A stretch of DNA of 32,322 nucleotides from Thermodesulfovibrionales bacterium. Lineage in GTDB: Bacteria; Nitrospirota; Thermodesulfovibrionia; Thermodesulfovibrionales; SM23-35. The stretch is from NCBI GenBank assembly GCA_022013235.1, contig JAKLQR010000349.1, positions 1 to 32,322 on the forward strand, given 5' to 3'. Below are positions 14,440-22,091 of the stretch, piece after piece (the first letter of the stretch is position 1; the number at the start of each line of letters is the position of its first letter). Made by a program: the position numbers and the translations under genes. The notes under the pieces are model-generated. The model made no database searches. It saw only the letters and a list, made by a program, of their open reading frames with translations, and was not told the origin of the DNA.

Positions 14440-15885
14440 ATGACGTTAGCGAAACTCAAAAGAATTGATCAAGCGAGGATAGAAATCTCTCCTGATTACA
14501 AAGAGGGGATGCGCGTAAAGGGGATCATCTATGTCGATGAACTCCTTGAGAAAGAGCTTGAGCCGCAGGCAATCGACCAGGTTGCAAATGTGGCAACGCT
14601 GCCCGGGATCGTCGGCGCCTCCATGGCAATGCCCGACATTCATACAGGATACGGATTTGCAATCGGAGGGGTAGCGGCGTTTGATCTCAAAGAAGGCATC
14701 GTATCACCCGGCGGGGTTGGGTACGATATAAACTGCGGAGTACGTCTCCTCAGGAGCAACCTGACCAGGCAGGAGGTCTTGCCCAAACTCGAGAATCTGG
14801 TGAACCTTCTCTATTCAGAAATACCGGCAGGGGTCGGATCAAAAGGAAAGATACGGCTCAGTCCTGAAGACCAGAAAAGGATATTGGTCAGGGGCGCCCG
14901 CTGGGCTGTAGAGCAGGGATTCGGAGATGCAGAAGATCTCCAAAAAATTGAATCAGGCGGTTGTATGGAAGGAGCCGACCCCTCCCTTATCAGCAATAAA
15001 GCATATGAGCGCGGCAGGGCGCAGCAGGGCACACTTGGCTCCGGCAACCACTTCCTTGAAATACAATACGTCGATGAGATTTTTGATGAAAGGGCTGCGA
15101 ACATTCTCGGTCTTTTCAAGGACCATATTACGCTCATGATCCATACCGGGTCCCGTGGATTCGGACATCAGGTATGCACTGACTTTCTCCAGGTCATGGA
15201 ACGGGCTGCGCAGAAATACCGGATTCCCTTGTACGACAAGGAGCTTGCCTGTGCCCCCTATGACAGCCCTGATGCCCGTGATTATCTCGCAGCAATGAAG
15301 GCCGCCGCAAATTATGCCTGGGCAAACAGGCAGTGCATCATGCACTGGGCGCGGGAAGTTTTCATGAAACAGTTCGGCTTGCCTCCCGGGAAGCTTGGCA
15401 TGAATTTAATATACGACGTCGCGCACAACATCGCAAAGATTGAGGAACATGAAATCAACGGCATCAGGAGGAAGCTTATTGTCCACAGAAAAGGTGCAAC
15501 CCGGGCATTTCCTCCCGGTCATCCGGAACTGCCGGATGTGTATAAACCTCTGGGACAACCGGTCCTTATTCCGGGAGACATGGGCAGGTCCTCCTTCGTG
15601 CTTCTCGGAACGCAGAAGGCGATGGAAGAGACATTCGGGTCCACATGCCACGGAGCCGGAAGGCTCATGTCCAGGCATCAGGCGATCAGGAGAGCGAAGG
15701 GACGGTCAATCCGGAGAGAGATGGAAGACAAAGGCATCATAGTAAGGTCTGCAGGCCGCGATACCCTTGCCGAAGAGATGTCAGACGCATACAAGGACAT
15801 TTCAAATGTCGTAGAAGTTGTCCACAGGGCCGGCATCTCCACCAAGGTAGTCCGCCTTAAACCCCTTGGGGTGATAAAGGGATAG
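14440..15885 (+). CDS. rtcB: RtcB RNA-splicing/repair ligase
   Basis: This 481-aa GTP- and divalent-metal-dependent ligase joins 2',3'-cyclic-phosphate (or 3'-phosphate) RNA ends to 5'-OH ends. All core motifs are visible: MPDIHTGYGFAIGG, GYDINCGVRLL with metal ligands Asp96 and Cys99, GSGNHFLEIQ, IHTGSRGFGHQV, DVAHNIAKIE, VHRKGATRAFPPG, and TCHGAGRLMSR holding the His that is guanylylated. The length is normal and the enzyme should be active. The start at 14440 has AAAGG upstream at about nine bases. Its partner archease lies upstream at 10.1 kb. The intergenic region is shared with a sigma-54-driven operon going the other way. Confidence 0.95.
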   Translation: MTLAKLKRIDQARIEISPDYKEGMRVKGIIYVDELLEKELEPQAIDQVANVATLPGIVGASMAMPDIHTGYGFAIGGVAAFDLKEGIVSPGGVGYDINCGVRLLRSNLTRQEVLPKLENLVNLLYSEIPAGVGSKGKIRLSPEDQKRILVRGARWAVEQGFGDAEDLQKIESGGCMEGADPSLISNKAYERGRAQQGTLGSGNHFLEIQYVDEIFDERAANILGLFKDHITLMIHTGSRGFGHQVCTDFLQVMERAAQKYRIPLYDKELACAPYDSPDARDYLAAMKAAANYAWANRQCIMHWAREVFMKQFGLPPGKLGMNLIYDVAHNIAKIEEHEINGIRRKLIVHRKGATRAFPPGHPELPDVYKPLGQPVLIPGDMGRSSFVLLGTQKAMEETFGSTCHGAGRLMSRHQAIRRAKGRSIRREMEDKGIIVRSAGRDTLAEEMSDAYKDISNVVEVVHRAGISTKVVRLKPLGVIKG

Positions 15886-15909
15886 CAAGAAATCCTGCTT
15901 TGCACCTGA

Positions 15910-17115
15910 TTATTTCAGAATCAGATACTGAACCACTGCTCCGGCAAAGACAATAACCCCTGCCGGGATCATCATCCTGTACATCTTCCAGAGATCAGCC
16001 TTGAAGTATTCCTTTGTCAGGATAAGACAGACATGGACCGGCGACAGAAGAACACCGATGAGCCCTGATGCAAACGCGAATGAGATTGCGGCTACAGAGG
16101 TATTTCCGGTCAGACTGATCAGGAGAGGGAATGTGCTCCCCACAAAGCCTACCGTAATCCCTGTGAGCATCCCTGAAATAAACGGGAGCAGGAAGAGGAT
16201 GGGAGAAACAGGGATATTTTTTTCCAGGAAGAATTGGCTGAGATTTCTCACTGCCCCTGAATTCTCCATCGCCTCTTTGAAAAACATCACCCCGAGTATG
16301 AGGGCAATGACATCAAGGGAAAACCCGTGTCTGAATGTGGCGAGAATATTTTTCGCGCGGTAGCGGTAAAAGAAAAAGAGGAACAGAACGACCGCAATCA
16401 GGGCATAATGGAGCTCTATGCGGAAAAGCATAACGAGCAGGAGCACCGAAACGATTGGAGCGAAACTCCATATGCCATGAACAGACATATGCTTTGCTGC
16501 AACTGTCCCCCCCCGCAGGCCGTGCATGGCGAACATGAATCCGGTGATCACGAGAAGAGCGGCATATGCAGAATTCGCCAGGATAAGATCATAAAGCTGT
16601 ATCTTCGTAATCGCTGCCGCGAGCAGAATGCCGGGATATAACGGCAGGACATATTCCCATGGATGTCTGAACCAGTAGTTGATAAACCCCTTTTCCTCGG
16701 GGCTCATGCGGGTATCATTCGTCGTCTCCGCAACCATTGGGGCAGAAAAGTATGCCCCGCCCACCGAGGGCATGAGCCCGATCAGAAGGGGCATCGAGAT
16801 CGTTACGATCTTGCGGTTTTGAAAAACAGTTTTTACCGTATCCATCATCCGGGCAAGGACTCTATGCTCCCTGAGGACCATTTCAAAAATTCTGATGAAC
16901 GACAATGCGAGGATGAGTTTGAGGGTAACCGGATTCATGACCGTCATCCGGAATGTATCCCATATCTTTTCTGGAGACATCTTATAGAGGAGAATGAGGA
17001 CAGAGGCTGCGATAAACATGACAAGCCCTATGTTGAGCTTTTTCCTGAGGAGAATCATTATGGCTATGAAGACCAGAAGGAGCTTCACTGCATCATTCAT
17101 GCACCATTGTAGCAC
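15910..17115 (-). CDS. DUF401-family multi-span permease
   Basis: This integral membrane protein of about 401 aa has 10-12 hydrophobic spans. Conserved-looking loops are MPLLIGLMPSVGGAYFSAP with MSPEEKGFINYWFRHPWEY, and a second half with SGMLTGITVGFVGSTFPLL. This internal repeat of Gly/Pro-rich re-entrant segments fits the DUF401 members of the ion-transporter (IT) superfamily, probably organic anion or ion carriers; the substrate is unknown. GTG at 17115 is the favoured start because GGAGGGAG sits nine bases upstream. The ATG at 17100 lacks a ribosome site, and a further upstream in-frame ATG at 17190 lies beyond the site. The gene is convergent with rtcB. Confidence 0.75.
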   Translation of the reverse strand: MLQWCMNDAVKLLLVFIAIMILLRKKLNIGLVMFIAASVLILLYKMSPEKIWDTFRMTVMNPVTLKLILALSFIRIFEMVLREHRVLARMMDTVKTVFQNRKIVTISMPLLIGLMPSVGGAYFSAPMVAETTNDTRMSPEEKGFINYWFRHPWEYVLPLYPGILLAAAITKIQLYDLILANSAYAALLVITGFMFAMHGLRGGTVAAKHMSVHGIWSFAPIVSVLLLVMLFRIELHYALIAVVLFLFFFYRYRAKNILATFRHGFSLDVIALILGVMFFKEAMENSGAVRNLSQFFLEKNIPVSPILFLLPFISGMLTGITVGFVGSTFPLLISLTGNTSVAAISFAFASGLIGVLLSPVHVCLILTKEYFKADLWKMYRMMIPAGVIVFAGAVVQYLILK

Positions 17116-17374
17116 ATTTGATTCTCCCTCCTTTGTGCATAACGTATGCAACAGAATATATACACCTATGTTGCAAAAAGGATACAGCAATTCCTGCTGG
17201 ACAGAACAGGCGCCGGATACGGGAGAGTATATATTTTTGCAATAATTACAACAGGTTAGAAACTAAAAACCTGAAAGGAAGTTTTTTTTATGATTTGGCC
17301 TCTTTTTTGCTTTTTTATGTGTATGGTTTTTGAAAAATTGTCAGAGTTTAATTATACTTTTGCTCATAAATTTC
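17116..17374. other. Divergent intergenic region between DUF401 permease and porin
   Basis: No convincing gene is present. There is a perfect 6-3-6 inverted repeat TGCATA-ACG-TATGCA at 17136-17150, just upstream of the DUF401 ribosome site, which is a candidate operator. A 9-bp inverted repeat TTGCAAAAA (17171) / TTTTTGCAA (17234-17242) is also present. A 33-codon open frame starting at 17290 behind GGAAG is possible but unsupported. Confidence 0.4.
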
Positions 17375-17412
17375 TTGACAAATTATTATGAGTAATGATA
17401 TAAATTTGTCAA
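17375..17412 (+). promoter_or_regulatory. Strong sigma-70 promoter inside a 10-bp inverted repeat
   Basis: TTGACA (17375-17380) and TATAAA (17399-17404) are 18 bp apart, with start near 17411. The -35 box is part of TTGACAAATT (17375-17384), repeated in perfect inverted orientation as AATTTGTCAA at 17403-17412, overlapping the -10 and start. The symmetry suggests an operator that a dimeric regulator could bind to block or shape the promoter. Confidence 0.65.
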
Positions 17413-17615
17413 TATTTAGATTGGTATATAGGGTTCTTATACAGTGACAGCATTCAAATTAGGCAAAAGACCTCCATTGGAGGTCTGCACCTTTTCATAA
17501 GGGAGGTGATAGAAAGTTTAGAGTAGAAGAGAATTTCTATCAATAGAGTGGTAAACCCGCCATAGGCGGATCGAGTTAAGAATCATGAAAATTTCTCAAT
17601 ATTAAATTAGGAGGG
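17413..17615 (+). promoter_or_regulatory. Structured 5' leader of the major porin mRNA
   Basis: The roughly 210-nt untranslated leader holds hairpin A (AGACCTCC/GGAGGTCT, 17468-17486, loop ATT). Next come hairpin B (CACCT/AGGTG, 17488-17508) and a small CCGCC-ATA-GGCGG hairpin near 17556-17569. The CCTCC of hairpin A could pair with either GGAGGT copy or with the ribosome site AGGAGGG at 17609-17615. No known riboswitch class was recognised. Confidence 0.45.
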
Positions 17616-17622
17616 TTAGCAA

Positions 17623-19011
17623 GTGAGAAAATATCTGGCTTTAGTGTTAAGTTTGCTTTTTGTAATAAGTCTTGCAGCTACCGCTTCTGCTGAGGACAAG
17701 ACCGATATCACAATCGGCGGGAAAATCCTCGTCAAAGGCTGGTATGTCAAAAATGTCGCCGGATTGTCCGGATCGGATGTAGTCCCTGTCGGCGATGAAG
17801 ATTCAATTGCCTTCTGGCACCAGAATGTCAATTTAACAGTTGACGCAAAGGTGGCTGACAACGTCCGTGGCTTCATCGAATTAGAGACAGCTACCGGCAC
17901 ATCCGGTAAGAGCGGTCTTTGGTACTGGGGCGATGCAGCCCGCGGTTATGATGCAAAACCGAATACAAACATCATGATCAGACAGGCCTGGATTCAGTAC
18001 ACCGGTTCCGGTCTTCTCGGTATGCCTTCCGGAATCAAGATCGGCCATATGCCGATTTCAGTCGGCGAGAAACAGTTCCTGAACAACGAGAGATTCGGCG
18101 ACGACGCCCTTCTCGTATGGGTAGACCCCATGAAGGAACTCCATATTGCAGCGGGAACAGTAAAGCTCAATGAGGGCAGTCTCTATAAGCATTGGGATGA
18201 CCTTGACGGCTATGTCCTCCTTACGACCTATATGTGGGACAAAGACAATACTGTAGGAGCCAACTGGGTATATGCACACAGCGATGGCAATTGTCCTTCA
18301 TTAGGTTCGGGAATCAATGTTGAAGACCTCAATTTCCACAACATCGGTATCCATGGAAACGGAAGTATCGCAGGATTGACCTATGGCGCAGAAGCCGATA
18401 TGCAGTTCGGCAAAGTCAAGGATATCCTCTTTTCAGGTTCAGACCTGAAAGCAAAAGGCTGGGCAGTCTTCGCAAAACTCGGGTATGCCCTTGATATGGT
18501 AAACCTGAGAGCATCATTTGCATATGGCAGCGGTGACGATAACGCTAACGATGAAGACTGTGACGAATTCCAGACCCTCCAGGGTTCTGACTATGGCGCA
18601 ACCGCCAGGATGGTACACTACACCCAGATTTACGAGCGTACAGTAAGAACAGCAGCTCATGCTGCAGCCCTTACCACAACAGTCGGCGGCAACACCACAA
18701 ACACCGGTATCGCAAACACCACATACTTCAATCTCGGAGTGGACGTCAACCCGATGAAAGAACTCAGCCTTTCTCTTGACGGCTACTATCTGCTGGCTTC
18801 ACAGACCGGCGCATGGGAAGACGACCTTGGCGTGAGCGTTGACAAGAACCTCGGCTGGGAAATTGACACAAAGATCAACTACAAAATTGCAAAGAACCTC
18901 TCTTACTTCGTAGAGGCCGGCTGGTTCAAACCGGATGATTTCTATTCTGACATCGGCGCAGAAGACAAGACCGTCACACAGCTTGTCCATGGAATCTCCC
19001 TCACATTCTAA
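17623..19011 (+). CDS. Major outer-membrane porin-like beta-barrel protein
   Basis: This 462-aa protein has a signal peptide of about 23 residues ending Ala-Ser-Ala-Glu. The mature sequence alternates polar and hydrophobic residues over many short Gly/Asn/Asp-rich strands (for example ITIGGKILVKGWYV near the start) and ends in Phe (HGISLTF), the usual C-terminal signature recognised by the BAM machinery. It starts with GTG at 17623, seven bases after AGGAGGG. A strong promoter, a long leader, an excellent ribosome site and a strong terminator all suggest high expression. The substrate is unknown. Two Cys residues in an extracellular-looking Asp/Asn-rich loop (NANDEDCDEF) are unusual for porins. 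Confidence 0.78.
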   Translation: MRKYLALVLSLLFVISLAATASAEDKTDITIGGKILVKGWYVKNVAGLSGSDVVPVGDEDSIAFWHQNVNLTVDAKVADNVRGFIELETATGTSGKSGLWYWGDAARGYDAKPNTNIMIRQAWIQYTGSGLLGMPSGIKIGHMPISVGEKQFLNNERFGDDALLVWVDPMKELHIAAGTVKLNEGSLYKHWDDLDGYVLLTTYMWDKDNTVGANWVYAHSDGNCPSLGSGINVEDLNFHNIGIHGNGSIAGLTYGAEADMQFGKVKDILFSGSDLKAKGWAVFAKLGYALDMVNLRASFAYGSGDDNANDEDCDEFQTLQGSDYGATARMVHYTQIYERTVRTAAHAAALTTTVGGNTTNTGIANTTYFNLGVDVNPMKELSLSLDGYYLLASQTGAWEDDLGVSVDKNLGWEIDTKINYKIAKNLSYFVEAGWFKPDDFYSDIGAEDKTVTQLVHGISLTF

Positions 19012-19034
19012 TTTATTCTGCATAAGGTGATCTC

Positions 19035-19065
19035 AAAGGGCGGCTCGCATGAGCCGCCCTTTTTA
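19035..19065 (+). terminator. Rho-independent terminator of the major porin
   Basis: A perfect 10-bp stem AGGGCGGCTC (19037-19046) / GAGCCGCCCT (19051-19060), loop GCAT, is followed by TTTTT. It lies 25 bp after the stop codon. Confidence 0.95.
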
Positions 19066-19150
19066 TTGTCTTTCAGAAAACTGTTCTGATAAACTACATG
19101 TGAAGATGAGTCTTCGGTCAATTGTGTGGATAATTGCAATAACAAACCTC

Positions 19151-19278
19151 GTCATTCCCCGACTTGATCGGGGAATCCAGAAATCCATTTGCTGTTCGGG
19201 TCCGCCTTTGCAGAAATATGCGGACAGTGGATTATCTATTCTGAAGACCTGGATTATCCGGTCAAGCCGGATAATGAC
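19151..19278. repeat. GTCATTCCCC-type inverted repeat pair (BIME-like), copy 2
   Basis: Two 30-nt palindromic units face each other at 19151-19180 and 19249-19278. Read in the same direction, they share the frame GTCATT..CCG.CTTGA.CGG..AATCCAG, and the differing bases are matched by compensatory changes that keep the stem. This shows selection for, or recent origin of, the hairpin. It fills most of the 348-bp gap between the porin and the heptose kinase, and no gene was seen there. Confidence 0.8.
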
Positions 19279-19359
19279 AGGAAAGCATTGTATACTTTTT
19301 ACCCACTCGATTCCACGACGATTCATGAAAACCAACCACATATTCTTACCCTTTAACTT

Positions 19360-20349
19360 ATGAATTACGGAAAAATACTCACTAACTTTAAGAAGAAAAA
19401 AATACTTGTTATCGGAGATATCATCCTCGACCGCTATATATGGGGGAAGGTAAGCAGGATATCCCCTGAAGCGCCTGTCCCGGTTGTTGAGGTTACCGAT
19501 GAGGACTTTCTTCTCGGAGGCGCCTCGAACGTTGCGCATAATATCGTATCGCTCGGCGGCAGTGCGACCCTTGCCGGTGTCGCAGGGAATGACAGGGGGG
19601 GAGATATCCTCAGAAAAATGTTCGACGACAAAGGAATACAGCACGATGGCGTCTTATGGACATCCCGTCCGACAACCATGAAAACCCGCGTGATCGCTCA
19701 CGGCCAGCAGGTCGTGAGATTCGACAGGGAAGAAAAGACTAAATTCGACGGGAAGCTCTCTGCCCATCTGATCGCGCAGATGAAAAAATCGCTTCCGGGC
19801 TATGATGCGGTTATCATATCCGACTATAGAAAGGGCGTTATCTCATCTGAACTTGTGAGAGAGATTGTGCGGCTGGCAAAGCCAAAAAACATTTTTGTAT
19901 CGGTTGATCCCAAGGTCGGCCATTTTCATTGTTATAGAAATGTCTCTCTCATTACCCCGAATGTCCAGGAGGCTTCGGCAGCATCCGGCATAGAGATCAG
20001 GGACGAGAAATCGCTTGTGAATGCAGGGAGGACCCTCCTGAGAAAACTGCCCTGTGATGCGGTCCTGATCACCAGAGGCGAGCATGGCATGAGCCTCTTC
20101 AAAAAAGACAACGCAGTGCATATTCCAACCGTGGCAAAAAATGTGTATGATGTCACCGGTGCAGGAGATACGGTTATTGCAGTGTTTACTCTTGCACACG
20201 CATCAGGAGCCGGCCTGGAAGAAGCTGCCGTCATTGCAAATCATGGTGCGGGCATCGTAGTAGGTGAAGTCGGAACTGCCGTAATTACCCAGGAACAATT
20301 GCGAAATTCATTTTCTTCCGTCCGTCGTAAGTTGAATTCGTCGGCGTAA
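19360..20349 (+). CDS. rfaE1: D-glycero-beta-D-manno-heptose-7-phosphate kinase
   Basis: This 329-aa ribokinase/PfkB-family enzyme makes heptose-1,7-bisphosphate for LPS inner-core ADP-heptose synthesis. It matches the kinase half of HldE: VIGDIILDRYIWGKVSRISPEAPVP near the N-terminus, GGASNVAHNIVSLG, and the catalytic DVTGAGDTVIAVF near residue 265. The nucleotidyltransferase half of HldE is absent, so this is the split (RfaE1/HldA) form. The separate nucleotidyltransferase is not in the window. The ATG at 19360 has no clear Shine-Dalgarno. The PP-loop gene follows 70 bp later on the same strand. Confidence 0.92.
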   Translation: MNYGKILTNFKKKKILVIGDIILDRYIWGKVSRISPEAPVPVVEVTDEDFLLGGASNVAHNIVSLGGSATLAGVAGNDRGGDILRKMFDDKGIQHDGVLWTSRPTTMKTRVIAHGQQVVRFDREEKTKFDGKLSAHLIAQMKKSLPGYDAVIISDYRKGVISSELVREIVRLAKPKNIFVSVDPKVGHFHCYRNVSLITPNVQEASAASGIEIRDEKSLVNAGRTLLRKLPCDAVLITRGEHGMSLFKKDNAVHIPTVAKNVYDVTGAGDTVIAVFTLAHASGAGLEEAAVIANHGAGIVVGEVGTAVITQEQLRNSFSSVRRKLNSSA

Positions 20350-20419
20350 TCCCCGTTTTCAGGTATATCAAGGAGCAAGATTCATTGGGAATAAGCAAAA
20401 AAGCGAAAGGACTTTTCAC

Positions 20420-21466
20420 ATGGCAAAGGCGGTAGCCCTCTGTTCAGGGGGTCTTGACAGTACCCTTGCGATCCTTGCAATTCTGAAACAGGGCATTGAA
20501 GTCCATGCGCTGAAATTCATTACCCCTTTTGACTGTCATACACAGCGGGGAAAATCGGAGAAAGGAGATCCTGCCTCCCTGGCGGAAAAGTTCGGTTTTT
20601 CACTTATCTTCTGCACTTTGGACACGCAGTTCCTCGATATAGTCAAGACCCCCCGGCACGGATACGGAAAAAACATGAATCCCTGTATCGACTGCAGGAT
20701 CCTTATGTTGAGAGAGGCGAACAAAATCATGGAAACTATCGGGGCGGACTTTCTTGTTACCGGGGAAGTGCTGGGACAGCGTCCGATGAGTCAGAGAAAA
20801 GACATGCTTTATCATATAGACAAGGAAACCGGACTGAAAGACCTTGTGGTGAGACCGTTGAGCGCCAGGCTGCTCAGAACTACAATCCCCGAGGCCCGGG
20901 GAATCTTACAGAGAGAAATGCTCTATGGGTTCAGCGGCCGGTCACGCAAACCGCAGATCGCACTCGCGGCAGAGTATGGCCTGAAGGATTATCCTTCTCC
21001 TGCCGGCGGATGCCTGCTTACTGATCCGATATATGCTCACAGGCTGAAAGATCTGCTTGTTCATACCCCCTCCCCTTCCCTCAGGGACATCGCATTGCTG
21101 AAAACAGGCAGGCATTTCCGGTTCTCTCCAACTTGTAAAATCGTGATCGGGAGGGACAAGAGTGAAAACACAGAGATAGATTCTCTCCGCACAGCCACTG
21201 ATTTTCTTTTACGGGTTGAGGGATATGGAAGCCCGCTGGCGCTGGTGAGAGGACAGATTTCTGATGAAGCGTTAACCGTCGCTGCTTCACTCTGTGCGCG
21301 GTATTCCGATGCGAAGAATACTGGGGAAGTTCTGGTCTCGGTATTTCGCCGCGACAATGTTTCTTCGCTCAGGGTCACGCCTGCGGGAAACATGGCGCTT
21401 GAAGCATACAGGATAGAGAAGAGGAAAAGGTCTCTTGAGATTTCTCAGACCGAGTTGTTAAGCTAG
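20420..21466 (+). CDS. PP-loop tRNA thiolase-like protein with DUF814-like C-terminus
   Basis: This 348-aa protein has an N-terminal PP-loop ATP pyrophosphatase motif CSGGLDST (residues 8-15). A CxxC in NPCIDC and a later Cys in SPAGGCLLTDP are laid out as in MnmA/ThiI/TtuA-type sulfur transferases. VTGEVLGQRPMSQR is typical of this subgroup, often annotated ThiI-like or 2-thiouridylase-like. Residues from about 235 (RHFRFSPTCKIVIGRDKSEN) resemble the NFACT-R/DUF814 RNA-binding domain. Thiolation of tRNA uridine is therefore likely, but the exact position (U8 or U34) is not determined. AAAGGA precedes the ATG by nine bases. Confidence 0.75.
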   Translation: MAKAVALCSGGLDSTLAILAILKQGIEVHALKFITPFDCHTQRGKSEKGDPASLAEKFGFSLIFCTLDTQFLDIVKTPRHGYGKNMNPCIDCRILMLREANKIMETIGADFLVTGEVLGQRPMSQRKDMLYHIDKETGLKDLVVRPLSARLLRTTIPEARGILQREMLYGFSGRSRKPQIALAAEYGLKDYPSPAGGCLLTDPIYAHRLKDLLVHTPSPSLRDIALLKTGRHFRFSPTCKIVIGRDKSENTEIDSLRTATDFLLRVEGYGSPLALVRGQISDEALTVAASLCARYSDAKNTGEVLVSVFRRDNVSSLRVTPAGNMALEAYRIEKRKRSLEISQTELLS

Positions 21467-21495
21467 AGTATAACTTATTATTGCAAGGAGGTTAT

Positions 21496-21912
21496 ATGAA
21501 AAGAATTCTTTCACTTATCATCGTTGTTTCCCTGCTCGCACTGACATTCGGCTGTACTGAATATCATGCACAGGGAGCAGGAGCGGGAGCTTTACTCGGC
21601 GGCGTTGCGGGAGCTCTCCTTGACCATAAAAACCCCTGGAGAGGCGGGGTAATCGGCGCCGCTATCGGCGGAGTGGGCGGGGCTACCTTGACGGACATTT
21701 CTATGAGAGCTTCAAGAGAGTCTGCTGCTTCAAACCAACCGGTGGAATACAGAACGACTGACGGCGCCGGTGTCTATCGTGCTGATCCTGTAAGCTATAA
21801 CGCTCAGACAAAATGTCATAAGGTCCGTGAGAGAGTATGGGAAAAGGACCAGCTTGTAAAAGACCAGGTGCGGGAAGTGTGCGAAGGCGAAAAAACTGAA
21901 CCGACTTATTAA
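21496..21912 (+). CDS. Glycine-zipper outer-membrane lipoprotein
   Basis: This 138-aa protein has a lipoprotein signal with Cys near residue 20 (LTFGC). The core is a glycine-zipper two-helix hairpin (AGAGALLGGVAGALL ... GGVIGAAIGGVGGA), as in SlyB/YMGG-type or Rickettsia 17-kDa-like surface antigens. A C-terminal soluble region follows with two Cys residues (TKCHKVRERVWEKDQLVKDQ...VCEG) that could form a disulfide. Such proteins sit in the outer membrane and affect envelope integrity. The start at 21496 is set by AAGGAGGT six bases upstream. It lies 29 bp after the thiolase-like gene and may be cotranscribed with it. Confidence 0.78.
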   Translation: MKRILSLIIVVSLLALTFGCTEYHAQGAGAGALLGGVAGALLDHKNPWRGGVIGAAIGGVGGATLTDISMRASRESAASNQPVEYRTTDGAGVYRADPVSYNAQTKCHKVRERVWEKDQLVKDQVREVCEGEKTEPTY

Positions 21913-21963
21913 ACTGAACTATCACTAAAGCGACATATATAATTTCGAATAGAACACAGTAAC

Positions 21964-22020
21964 TGTCATGCCGGCCCGGCATCCTTCTTCAGGAAAGATT
22001 CCCGACAAGCGGGAATGACA
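21964..22020. repeat. GTCATTCCCG-type inverted repeat pair (BIME-like), copy 3
   Basis: TGTCATGCCGGCCCGGCATCC on the left and GATTCCCGACAAGCGGGAATGACA on the right form two facing palindromic units. They share the terminal TGTCAT..AATGACA signature of copies 1 and 2 with different stem bases. It lies between convergent genes. Confidence 0.72.
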
Positions 22021-22091
22021 ACTATGTAGAGTCTATACACAATATCTGAGGAATGTAGATAGTGTGAGAGCGCTGTCTGCATTTCTCAGAG

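Noticed and set aside
17290..17391. 33-codon frame starting after GGAAG and a T run
   Set aside because: It overlaps the porin promoter, and its Phe-rich translation is explained by AT-rich DNA.
17413..17615. c-di-GMP (GEMM) riboswitch in the porin leader
   Set aside because: GGCAAA-like and GG..AACC-like pieces occur, but the conserved GEMM core (GCACAGGGCAAA and GCAAAGC) is absent.
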